This document shows, one piece after another, positions 20,830 through 33,690 of a DNA stretch of 64,000 nt. The notes beneath the pieces were generated by a model. It searched no databases. It was not told where the DNA came from and saw only the letters and a list, made by a program, of their open reading frames with translations. Source of the DNA: Volvox africanus (taxonomy: Eukaryota > Chlorophyta > Chlorophyceae > Chlamydomonadales > Volvocaceae); assembly GCA_030268105.1 (NCBI GenBank), contig BSDZ01000003.1, forward strand, positions 62,001 to 126,000. Reading direction: 5' to 3'. Position numbers and translations under genes: made by a program. Numbering within the stretch: position 1 is the first letter of the stretch; every line of letters starts with the position of its first letter.

Positions 20830-23370
20830 GCATTGCGCAGTTTTAACAACCTGCCAGAGGGAATCTAACCGGCGACTCTCGGTCAGCCCAAACCTGTTTA
20901 TATTTGCAATGCTTTCAGGCCTGCCTGGCCCTTCTTCCAAAATTTATTCTTATATGTGCATAGCTCACTCTCAACAACCTGCCCTGATCATCAGCCAGCG
21001 GGAATCTAAGCAGCGACTCTCAGCCAGCCCAAAACCTATTGAAATTTGCAATGCGCCCAGGCCTGCCTGGCCCTTATTGCATCATTCATTGGTATATGTG
21101 AATTCCGCACTCTCAACAACCTGCCAGCGGGAATCTAACCGGTGACTCTTGGCCAGCCCAAACCTATTGAAAGTTGCAATGCGCCCAGGCCTGCCTGGCC
21201 CTTATTGCATCATTCATTGTTATATGTGCATTGTGCACTCTCAACAACCTGCCAGAGGGAATCTAAACGGCGACTCTCGGCCAGCCCAAACCTGTTTATA
21301 TTTGCAATGCGCCTAGGCCTGCCTGGCCCTTTTCGCATCATTTATTCTATTATGTGCATCGCGCACTCTCAACAACCTGCCAGCGGGGAATCTAACCGGT
21401 GACTCTTGGCCAGCCCAAACCTATTGAAAGTTGCAATGCGCCCAGGCCTGCCTGGCCCTTATTGCATCATTCATTGTTATATGTGCATTGTGCACTCTCA
21501 ACAACCTGCCAGAGGGAATCTAAACGGCGACTCTCGGCCAGCCCAAAACCTGTTTATATTTGCAATGCGCCTAGGCCTGCCTGGCCCTTATCGCATCATT
21601 TATTCTATTATGTGCATCGCGCACTCTCAACAACCTGCCAGCGGGGAATCTAACCAGCGACTCTCGGCCAGCCCAAACCTGTTAATGTTTGCAATGCGCC
21701 CAGGCCTGCCTGGCCCTTATCGCATCATTTATTCTATTATGTGCATTGCGCATTCTCAACAACCTGCCCTGATCATCAGACAGCGGGAATCTAACCGGCA
21801 ACTCTAGGCCAGCCCAAAACCTATTGAAATTTGCTATGCGCCCAGGCCTGCCTGGACCTTATTGCATCATTCATTGGTATATGTGCATTGCACACTCTCA
21901 ACAACCTGCCAGCGGGAATCTAACCGGTTACACTCGGCCATGCCATAACAATTTAAAATTTGCAATTCGCCCAGGCCTGCCTGGCCCTTATTGCATCATT
22001 CATTGTTATATGTGCATTGCGCACTCTCAACAACCTGCCAGAGGGAATCTAAACGGCGACTCTCGGCCAGCCCAAACCTGTTTATATTTGCAATGCGCCT
22101 AGGCCTGCCTGGCCCTTATCGCATCATTTATTCTATTATGTGCATCGCGCACTCTCAACAACCTGCCAGCGGGGAATCTAACCAGCGACTCTCGGCCAGC
22201 CCAAACCTGTTAATGTTTGCAATGCGCCCAGGCCTGCCTGGCCCTTATCGCATCATTTATTCTATTATGTGCATTGCGCATTCTCAACAACCTGCCCTGA
22301 TCATCAGCCAGCGGGAATCTAACCGGCAACTCTAGGCCAGCCCAAAACCTATTGAAATTTGCTATGCGCCCAGGCCTGCCTGGACCTTATTGCATCATTC
22401 ATTGGTATATGTGCATTGCACACTCTCAACAACCTGCCAGCGGGAATCTTACCGGTTACACTCGGCCATGCCAAAACAATTTAAAATTTGCAATTCGCCC
22501 AGGCCTGCCTGGCCCTTATTGCATCATTCATCGGTACATGATCATTGCGCACTCTCAACAACCTGCCCTGATCATCAGCCAGCGGGAATCTAACCAGCGA
22601 CTCTTGGACAGCCCAAACCTGTTAAACCTTTTAATATTTGCAATGCGCCCAGGCCTGCCTGGCCCTTATTGCATCATTAATTGATATATATGCATTGCGC
22701 AGTTTTAACAACCTGCCAGAGGGAATCTAAACGGCGACTCTCGGCCAGCCCAAACCTGTTTATATTTGCAATGCTTTCAGGCCTGCCTGGCCCTTCTTCC
22801 AAAATTTATTTTTATATGTGCATAGCTTACTCTCAACAACCTGCCCTGATCATCAGCCAGCGGGAATCTAACCGGCAACTCTAGGCCAGCCCAAAACCTA
22901 TTGAAATTTGCTATGCGCCCAGGCCTGCCTGGACCTTATTGCATCCTTCATTGGTATATGTGCATTGCGCACTCTCAACAACCTGCCAGCGGGAATCTAA
23001 CCTCGGCCATGCCAAAACAATTTAAAATTGGCAATTCGCCCAGGCCTGCCTGGCCCTTATTGCATCATTCATCGGTACATGATCATTACGCTCTCAACAA
23101 CCTGCCCTGATCATCAGCCAGCGGGAATCTAACCAGCGACTCTCGGACAGCCCAAACCTGTTAAACCTTTTAATATTTGCAATGCGCCCAGGCCTGCCTG
23201 GCCCTTATTGCATCATTAATTGATATATATGCATTGCGCAGTTTTAACAACCTGCCAGAGGGAATCTAACCGGCGACTCTCGGCCAGCCCAAACCTGTTT
23301 ATATTTGCAATGCTTTCAGGCCTGCCTGGCCCTTCTTCCAAAATTTATTCTTATATGTGCAAAGCTCACT
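20830..23370 (+). repeat. Satellite segment with distant copies downstream
   Basis: Parts of this segment recur far away at constant offset. About 21142-21700 matches 29935-30490 (offset 8793), and about 22615-23680 matches 27530-28600 (offset 4916), including private variants such as the shortened TAACCTCGGCCATGCC at 22998 and 27914. These shared private variants show long-range duplication inside the array. Confidence 0.8.
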
Positions 23371-26300
23371 CTCAACAACCTGCCCTGATCATCAGCCAGC
23401 GGGAATCTAAGCAGCGACTCTCAGCCAGCCCAAAACCTATTGAAATTTGCAATGCGCCCAGGCCTGCCTGGCCCTTATTGCATCATTTATTGGTAAATGT
23501 GAATTCCGCACTCTCAACAACCTTCCCTGGTCATCAGCCAGCGGGAATTTAACGGGCTACTCTCGGCCAGCCCAAAACCTATTGAAATTTGCAATGCGCC
23601 CAGGCATGCCTGGCCCTTATTGCATCATTCATTGGTATATGTGCATTGCGCAGTCTCAACAACCTGCCAGAGGGAATCTAACCGGCGACTCTCGGCCAGC
23701 CCAAACCTGTTTATATTTGCAATGCGCCCAGGCCTGCCTGGCCCTTATTGCATCATTTTTTCTTTTATGTGCATCGCGCACTCTCAACAACCTGCCAGAG
23801 GGAATCTAACCAGCGACTCTCGGCCAGCCCAAACCTATTGAAAATTGCAATGCGCCCAGGCCTGCCTGGCCCTTATTGCATCATTCATTGGTATGTGTGC
23901 ATTGCGCACTCTCAACAACCTGCCCTGATCATCAACCAGCGGGAATCTAACCGGCAACTCTAGGCCAGCCCTAAAACCTATTGAAATTTGCTATGCGCCC
24001 AGGCCTGCCTGGACCTTATTGCATCATTCATTGGTATATGTGCATTGCGCACTCTCAACAACCTGCCAGCGGGAATCTAACCGGTTACGCTCGGCCATGC
24101 CAAAACAATTTAAAATTTGCAATTCGCCCAGGCCTGCCTGGCCCTTATTGCATCATTCATCGGTACATGATCATTGCGCACTCTCAACAACCTGCCCTAA
24201 TCATCAGCCAGCGGGAATCTAAGCAGCGACTCTCGGACAGCCCAAACCTGTTAAACCTTTTAATATTTGCAATGCGCCCAGGCCTGCCTGGCCCTAATAG
24301 CATCATTCATCGGTACATGATCATTGCGCACTCTCAACAACCTGCCCTGATCATCAGCCAGCGGGAATCTAAGCAGCGACTCTCGGACAGCCCAAACCTG
24401 TTAAACCTTTTAATATTTGCAATGCGCCCAGGCCTGCCTGGACCTTATTGCATCATTCATTGGTATATGTGCATAGCTCACTCTCAACAACCTGCCCTGC
24501 TCATCAGCCAGCGGGAATCTAAGCAGCGACTCTCAGCCAGCCCAAAACCTATTGAAATTTGCAATGCACCCAGGCCTGCCTGGCCCTTATTGCATCATTT
24601 ATTCTTATATGTGCATGGCTCACTCTCAACAACCTGCCCTGATCATCAGCCAGCGGGAATCTAAGCAGCGACTCTCAGCCAGCCCAAAACCTATTGAAAT
24701 TTGCAATGCGCCCAGGCCTGCCTGGCGCTTATTGCATCATTCATTGGTATATGTGCATTGCGCACTCTCAACAACCTGCCAGCGGGAATCTAACCGGTGA
24801 CTCTTGGCCAGCCCAAACCTATTGAAATTTGAATGCGCCCAGGCCTGCCTGGCCCTTATTGCATCATTCATTGTTATATGTGCATTGCGCACTCTCAACA
24901 ACCTGCCAGCGGGAATCTAACCGGTGACTCTTGGCCAGCCCAGACCTATTGAAAGTTGCAATGCGCCCAGGCCTGCCTGGCCCTTATTGCATCATTCATT
25001 GTTATATGTGCATTGCGCACTCTCAACAACCTGCCAGAGGGAATCTAAACGGCGACTCTCGGCCAGCCCAAACCTGTTTATATTTGCAATGCGCCTAGGC
25101 CTGCCTGGCCCTTATCGCATCATTTATTCTATTATGTGCATCGCGCACTCTCAACAACCTGCCCTGATCATCAGCCAGCGGGAATCTAAGCAGCGACTCT
25201 CAGCCAGCCCAAAACCTATTGAAATTTGCAATGCGCCCAGGCCTGCCTGGCCCTTATTGCATCATTTATTGGTAAATGTGAATTCCGCACTCTCAACAAC
25301 CTTCCCTGGTCATCAGCCAGCGGGAATTTAACGGGCTACTCTCGGCCAGCCCAAAACCTATTGAAATTTGCAATGCGCCCAGGCATGCCTGGCCCTTATT
25401 GCATCATTCATTGGTATATGTGCATTGCGCAGTCTCAACAACCTGCCAGAGGGAATCTAACCGGCGACTCTCGGCCAGCCCAAACCTGTTTATATTTGCA
25501 ATGCGCCCAGGCCTGCCTGGCCCTTATTGCATCATTTTTTCTTTTATGTGCATCGCGCACTCTCAACAACCTGCCAGAGGGAATCTAACCAGCGACTCTC
25601 GGCCAGCCCAAACCTATTGAAAATTGCAATGCGCCCAGGCCTGCCTGGCCCTTATTGCATCATTCATTGGTATGTGTGCATTGCGCACTCTCAACAACCT
25701 GCCCTGATCATCAACCAGCGGGAATCTAACCGGCAACTCTAGGCCAGCCCTAAAACCTATTGAAATTTGCTATGCGCCCAGGCCTGCCTGGACCTTATTG
25801 CATCATTCATTGGTATATGTGCATTGCGCACTCTCAACAACCTGCCAGCGGGAATCTAACCGGTTACGCTCGGCCATGCCAAAACAATTTAAAATTTGCA
25901 ATTCGCCCAGGCCTGCCTGGCCCTTATTGCATCATTCATCGGTACATGATCATTGCGCACTCTCAACAACCTGCCCTAATCATCAGCCAGCGGGAATCTA
26001 AGCAGCGACTCTCGGACAGCCCAAACCTGTTAAACCTTTTAATATTTGCAATGCGCCCAGGCCTGCCTGGCCCTAATAGCATCATTCATCGGTACATGAT
26101 CATTGCGCACTCTCAACAACCTGCCCTGATCATCAGCCAGCGGGAATCTAAGCAGCGACTCTCGGACAGCCCAAACCTGTTAAACCTTTTAATATTTGCA
26201 ATGCGCCCAGGCCTGCCTGGACCTTATTGCATCATTCATTGGTATATGTGCATAGCTCACTCTCAACAACCTGCCCTGCTCATCAGCCAGCGGGAATCTA

Positions 26301-26926
26301 AGCAGCGACTCTCAGCCAGCCCAAAACCTATTGAAATTTGCAATGCACCCAGGCCTGCCTGGCCCTTATTGCATCATTTATTCTTATATGTGCATGGCTC
26401 ACTCTCAACAACCTGCCCTGATCATCAGCCAGCGGGAATCTAAGCAGCGACTCTCAGCCAGCCCAAAACCTATTGAAATTTGCAATGCGCCCAGGCCTGC
26501 CTGGCGCTTATTGCATCATTCATTGGTATATGTGCATTGCGCACTCTCAACAACCTGCCAGCGGGAATCTAACCGGTGACTCTTGGCCAGCCCAAACCTA
26601 TTGAAATTTGAATGCGCCCAGGCCTGCCTGGCCCTTATTGCATCATTCATTGTTATATGTGCATTGCGCACTCTCAACAACCTGCCAGCGGGAATCTAAC
26701 CGGTGACTCTTGGCCAGCCCAGACCTATTGAAAGTTGCAATGCGCCCAGGCCTGCCTGGCCCTTATTGCATCATTCATTGTTATATGTGCATTGCGCACT
26801 CTCAACAACCTGCCAGAGGGAATCTAAACGGCGACTCTCGGCCAGCCCAAACCTGTTTATATTTGCAATGCGCCTAGGCCTGCCTGGCCCTTATCGCATC
26901 ATTTATTCTATTATGTGCATCGCGCA
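23369..26926 (+). repeat. Higher-order repeat, two tandem copies of 1779 bp
   Basis: Copy 1 is about 23369-25147 and copy 2 about 25148-26926. Private variants recur at exactly +1779: the AGCCCTAAAACC insertion (23969 and 25748), ATTGAAATTTGAATGCG (24824 and 26603), and CAGACCTATT (24939 and 26718). The unit holds about 13 monomers. Copies diverge only at the outer junctions. Confidence 0.88.
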
Positions 26927-29900
26927 CTCTCAACAACCTGCCAGCGGGGAATCTAACCAGCGACTCTCGGCCAGCCCAAACCTGTTAATGTTTGCAATGC
27001 GCCCAGGCCTGCCTGGCCCTTATCGCATCATTTATTCTATTATGTGCATTGCGCATTCTCAACAACCTGCCCTGATCATCAGCCAGCGGGAATCTAACCG
27101 GCAACTCTAGGCCAGCCCAAAACCTATTGAAATTTGCTATGCGCCCAGGCCTGCCTGGACCTTATTGCATCATTCATTGGTATATGTGCATTGCACACTC
27201 TCAACAACCTGCCAGCGGGAATCTAACCGGTTACACTCGGCCATGCCAAAACAATTGAAAATTTGCAATTCGCCCAGGCCTGCCTGGCCCTTATTGCATC
27301 ATTCATCGGTACATGATCATTGCGCACTCTCAACAACCTGCCCTGATCATCAGCCAGCGGGAATCTAACCAGCGACTCTCGGACAGCCCAAACCTGTTAT
27401 TATTTGCATTTCTTTCAAGGCTGCCCAGCCCTTATTGCATCATTTATTCTTATATGTGCATGGCTCACTCTGAGGAACCTGCCCTGATCATCAGCCAGCG
27501 GGAATCTAACCAGCGACTCTCGGACAGCCCAAACCTGTTAAACCTTTTAATATTTGCAATGCGCCCAGGCCTGCCTGGCCCTTATTGCATCATTAATTGA
27601 TATATATGCATTGCGCAGTTTTAACAACCTGCCAGAGGGAATCTAAACGGCGACTCTCGGCCAGCCCAAACCTGTTTATATTTGCAATGCTTTCAGGCCT
27701 GCCTGGCCCTTCTTCCAAAATTTATTTTTATATGTGCATAGCTTACTCTCAACAACCTGCCCTGATCATCAGCCAGCGGGAATCTAACCGGCAACTCTAG
27801 GCCAGCCCAAAACCTATTGAAATTTGCTATGCGCCCAGGCCTGCCTGGACCTTATTGCATCCTTCATTGGCATATGTGCATTGCGCACTCTCAACAACCT
27901 GCCAGCGGGAATCTAACCTCGGCCATGCCAAAACAATTTAAAATTGGCAATTCGCCCAGGCCTGCCTGGCCCTTATTGCATCATTCATCGGTACATGATC
28001 ATTACGCTCTCAACAACCTGCCCTGATCATCAGCCAGCGGGAATCTAACCAGCGACTCTCGGACAGCCCAAACCTGTTAAACCTTTTAATATTTGCAATG
28101 CGCCCAGGCCTGCCTGGCCCTTATTGCATCATTAATTGATATATATGCATTGCGCAGTTTTAACAACCTGCCAGAGGGAATCTAACCGGCGACTCTCGGC
28201 CAGCCCAAACCTGTTTATATTTGCAATGCTTTCAGGCCTGCCTGGCCCTTCTTCCAAAATTTATTCTTATATGTGCAAAGCTCACTCTCAACAACCTGCC
28301 CTGATCATCAGCCAGCGGGAATCTAAGCAGCGACTCTCAGCCAGCCCAAAACCTATTGAAATTTGCAATGCGCCCAGGCCTGCCTGGCCCTTATTGCATC
28401 ATTTATTGGTAAATGTGAATTCCGCACTCTCAACAACCTTCCCTGGTCATCAGCCAGCGGGAATTTAACGGGCTACTCTCGGCCAGCCCAAAACCTATTG
28501 AAATTTGCAATGCGCCCAGGCATGCCTGGCCCTTATTGCATCATTCATTGGTATATGTGCATTGCGCAGTCTCAACAACCTGCCAGAGGGAATCTAACCG
28601 GCGACTCTCGGCCAGCCCAAACCTGTTAATATTTGCAATGCGCCCAGGCCTGCCTGGCCCTTATTGCATCATTTTTTCTTTTATGTGCATCGCGCACTCT
28701 CAACAACCTGCCAGCGGGCATCTAACCAGCGACTCTCGGCCAGCCCAAACCTATTGAAAATTGCAATGCGCCCAGGCCTGCCTGGCCCTTATTGCATCAT
28801 TCATTGGTATATGTGCCTTGCTCAGTCTCAACAACCTTCCAGCGGAAATCTAACCAGTGACTCTCGGCCAGCCCAAACCTGTTATTATTTGCAATTCTTT
28901 CAAGGCTGCCCGGCCCTTATTGCATCATTTATTCATATATGTGCATGGCTCACTCTCAACAACCTTCCCTGATCATCAGCGAGCAGGCATCTAACCAGCG
29001 ACTCTCGGCCAGCCCAAACCTATTGAAAATTGCAATGCGCCCAGGCCTGCCTGGCCCTTCTTGCATCATTAATTGGTATATGTGCATTGCGTAGTCTAAA
29101 CAACCTGCCAGAGGGAATCTAAACGGTTACTCTCGGCCAGCCCAAACCTGTTAATATTTGCAATGCGCCCAGGCCTGCCTGGCCCTTATTGCATCATTCA
29201 TTGGTATATGTGCATGGCTCACTCCCAACAACCTGCCAGCGGAAATCTAACCAGTGACTCTCGGCCAGCCCAAACCTGTTATTATTTGCAATTCTTTCAA
29301 GGCTGCCCAGCCCTAATTGCATCATTTATTCTTATATGTGCATGGCTCACTCTGAGGAACCTGCCCTGATCATCAGTCAGCGGGCATCTAACCAGCGACT
29401 CTCGGCCAGCCCAAACCTATTGAAAGTTGCAATGCGCCCAGGCGTGCCTGGCCCTTATTGCATCATTCATTGTTATATGTGCATTGCGCACTCTCAACAA
29501 CCTGCCAGAGGGAATCTAAACGGCGACTCTCGGCCAGCCCAAACCTGTTTATATTTGCAATGCGCCCAGGCCTGCCTGGCCCTTCTTCCAAAATTTATTT
29601 TTATATGTGCATAGCTCACTCTCAACAACCTGCCCTGATCATCAGCCAGCGGGAATCTAAGCAGCGACTCTCAGCCAGCCCAAAACCTATTGAAATTTGC
29701 AATGCGCCCAGGCCTGCCTGACGCTTATTGCATCATTCATTGGTATATGTGAATTGCGCACTCTCAACAACCTTCCCTGGTCATCAGCCAGCGGGCATCT
29801 AACAGGCAACTCTCGGCCAGCCCAAAACCTATTGAAATTTGCAATGCTCCCAGGCCTGCCTGGCCCTTATTGCATCATTCATTGGTATATGTGCATTGCG

Positions 29901-30319
29901 CACTCTCAACAACCTGCCAGCGGGAATCTAACCGGTGACTCTTGGCCAGCCCAAACCTATTGAAAGTTGCAATGCGCCCAGGCCTGCCTGGCCCTTATTG
30001 CATCATTCATTGTTATATGTGCATTGTGCACTCTCAACAACCTGCCAGAGGGAATCTAAACGGCGACTCTCGGCCAGCCCAAACCTGTTTATATTTGCAA
30101 TGCGCCTAGGCCTGCCTGGCCCTTTTCGCATCATTTATTCTATTATGTGCATCGCGCACTCTCAACAACCTGCCAGCGGGGAATCTAACCGGTGACTCTT
30201 GGCCAGCCCAAACCTATTGAAAGTTGCAATGCGCCCAGGCCTGCCTGGCCCTTATTGCATCATTCATTGTTATATGTGCATTGTGCACTCTCAACAACCT
30301 GCCAGAGGGAATCTAAACG

Positions 30320-33300
30320 GCGACTCTCGGCCAGCCCAAAACCTGTTTATATTTGCAATGCGCCTAGGCCTGCCTGGCCCTTATCGCATCATTTATTCTA
30401 TTATGTGCATCGCGCACTCTCAACAACCTGCCAGCGGGGAATCTAACCAGCGACTCTCGGCCAGCCCAAACCTGTTAATGTTTGCAATGCGCCCAGGCCT
30501 GCCTGGCCCTTATTGCATCATTCATTGGTATATGTGCATTGCACACTCTCAACAACCTGCCAGCGGGAATCTAACCGGTTACACTCGGCCATGTCAAAAC
30601 AATTTTAAATTTGCAATGCGCCCAGGCCTGCCTGGCCCTTATTGCATCATTCATTGGTATATGTGCATTGCGCACTCTCAACAACCTGCCAGCGGGGAAT
30701 CTAACCGGTGACTCTTGGCCAGCCCAAACCTATTGAAAGTTGCAATGCGCCCAGGCCTGCTTGGCCCTCATTGCATCATTCATTGTTATATGTGCATTGT
30801 GCACTCTCAACAACCTGCCAGAGGGAATCTAAACGGCGACTCTCGGCCAGCCCAAAACCTGTTTATATTTGCAATGCGCCTAGGCCTGCCTGGCCCTTAT
30901 CGCATCATTTATTCTATTATGTGCATCGCGCACTCTCAACAACCTGCCAGCGGGGAATCTAACCAGTGACTCTCGGCCAGCCCAAACCTGTTTATGTTTG
31001 CAATGCGCCCAGGCCTGCCTGGCCCTTATCGCATCATTTATTCTATTATGTGCATTGCGCATTCTCAACAACCTGCCCTGATCATCAGCCAGCGGGAATC
31101 TAACCGGCAACTCTAGGCCAGCCCAAAACCTATTGAAATTTGCTATGCGCCCAGGCCTGCCTGGACCTTATTGCATCATTCATTGGTATATGTGAATTGC
31201 ACACTCTCAACAACCTTCCCTGGTCATCAGCCAGCGGGCATCTAACAGGCAACTCTCGGCCAGCCCAAAACCTATTGAAATTTGCAATGCTCCCAGGCCT
31301 GCCTGGACCTTATTGCATCATTCATTGGTATATGTGCATTGCGCACTCTCAACAACCTGCCAGCGGGAATCTAACCGGTGACTCTTGGCCAGCCCAAACC
31401 TATTGAAAGTTGCAATGCGCCCAGGCCTGCCTGGCCCTTATTGCATCATTTATTCTATTATGTGCATCGCGCACTCTCAACAACCTGCCAGCGGGGAATC
31501 TAACCAGCGACTCTCGGCCAGCCCAAACCTATTGAAAGTTGCAATGCGCCCAGGCCTGCCTGGCCCTTATTGCATCATTCATTGTTATATGTGCATTGCG
31601 CACTCTCGACAACCTGCCAGAGGGAATCTAAACGGCGACTCTCGGCCAGCCCAAACCTGTTAATATTTGCAATGCGCCCAGGCCTGCCTGGCCCTTATCG
31701 CATCATTGATTCTATTATGTGCATTGCGCATTCTCAACAACCTGCCCTGATCATCAGCCAGCGGAAATCTAACCGGCAACTCTAGGCCAGCCCAAAACCT
31801 ATTGAAATTTGCTATGCGCCCAGGCATGCCTGGACCTTATTGCATCATTCATTGGTATATGTGCATTGCACACTCTCAACAACCTGCCCTGATCATCAGC
31901 CAGCGGGAATCTAACCGGCAACTCTAGGCCAGCCCAAAACCTATTGAAATTTGCTATGCGCCCAGGCATGCCTGGACCTTATTGCATCATTCATTGGAAT
32001 ATGTGCATTGCACACTCTCAACAACCTGCCCTGATCATCAGCCAGCGGGAATCTAACCGGCGACTCTCGGCCAGCCCAAAACCTGTTTATATTTGCAATG
32101 CGCCTAGGCCTGCCTGGCCCTTATCGCATCATTTATTCTATTATGTGCATCGCGCACTCTCAACAACCTGCCAGCGGGGAATCTAACCAGCGACTCTCGG
32201 CCAGCCCAAACCTGTTAATGTTTGCAATGCGCCCAGGCCTGCCTGGCCCTTATTGCATCATTCATTGGTATATGTGCATTGCACACTCTCAACAACCTGC
32301 CAGCGGGAATCTAACCGGTTACACTCGGCCATGTCAAAACAATTTTAAATTTGCAATGCGCCCAGGCCTGCCTGGCCCTTATTGCATCATTCATTGGTAT
32401 ATGTGCATTGCGCACTCTCAACAACCTGCCAGCGGGGAATCTAACCGGTGACTCTTGGCCAGCCCAAACCTATTGAAAGTTGCAATGCGCCCAGGCCTGC
32501 TTGGCCCTCATTGCATCATTCATTGTTATATGTGCATTGTGCACTCTCAACAACCTGCCAGAGGGAATCTAAACGGCGACTCTCGGCCAGCCCAAAACCT
32601 GTTTATATTTGCAATGCGCCTAGGCCTGCCTGGCCCTTATCGCATCATTTATTCTATTATGTGCATCGCGCACTCTCAACAACCTGCCAGCGGGGAATCT
32701 AACCAGTGACTCTCGGCCAGCCCAAACCTGTTTATGTTTGCAATGCGCCCAGGCCTGCCTGGCCCTTATCGCATCATTTATTCTATTATGTGCATTGCGC
32801 ATTCTCAACAACCTGCCCTGATCATCAGCCAGCGGGAATCTAACCGGCAACTCTAGGCCAGCCCAAAACCTATTGAAATTTGCTATGCGCCCAGGCCTGC
32901 CCGGACCTTATTGCATCATTCATTGGTATATGTGAATTGCACACTCTCAACAACCTTCCCTGGTCATCAGCCAGCGGGCATCTAACAGGCAACTCTCGGC
33001 CAGCCCAAAACCTATTGAAATTTGCAATGCTCCCAGGCCTGCCTGGACCTTATTGCATCATTCATTGGTATATGTGCATTGCGCACTCTCAACAACCTGC
33101 CAGCGGGAATCTAACCGGTGACTCTTGGCCAGCCCAAACCTATTGAAAGTTGCAATGCGCCCAGGCCTGCCTGGCCCTTATTGCATCATTTATTCTATTA
33201 TGTGCATCGCGCACTCTCAACAACCTGCCAGCGGGGAATCTAACCAGCGACTCTCGGCCAGCCCAAACCTATTGAAAGTTGCAATGCGCCCAGGCCTGCC

Positions 33301-33690
33301 TGGCCCTTATTGCATCATTCATTGTTATATGTGCATTGCGCACTCTCAACAACCTGCCAGAGGGAATCTAAACGGCGACTCTCGGCCAGCCCAAACCTGT
33401 TAATATTTGCAATGCGCCCAGGCCTGCCTGGCCCTTATCGCATCATTGATTCTATTATGTGCATTGCGCATTCTCAACAACCTGCCCTGATCATCAGCCA
33501 GCGGAAATCTAACCGGCAACTCTAGGCCAGCCCAAAACCTATTGAAATTTGCTATGCGCCCAGGCATGCCTGGACCTTATTGCATCATTCATTGGTATAT
33601 GTGCATTGCACACTCTCAACAACCTGCCCTGATCATCAGCCAGCGGGAATCTAACCGGCAACTCTAGGCCAGCCCAAAACCTATTGAAAT
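30320..33690 (+). repeat. Higher-order repeat, about 1.9 copies of 1740 bp
   Basis: Sequence from about 30320 recurs at +1740: CTGCTTGGCCCTCATTGC at 30758 and 32498, the CATGTCAAAACAATTTTAAA monomer at 30590 and 32330, and the GATTCTATTATG variant at 31708 and 33448. There are only a few single-base differences, for example CCTGCCTGGAC against CCTGCCCGGAC near 31158 and 32898. Confidence 0.87.
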
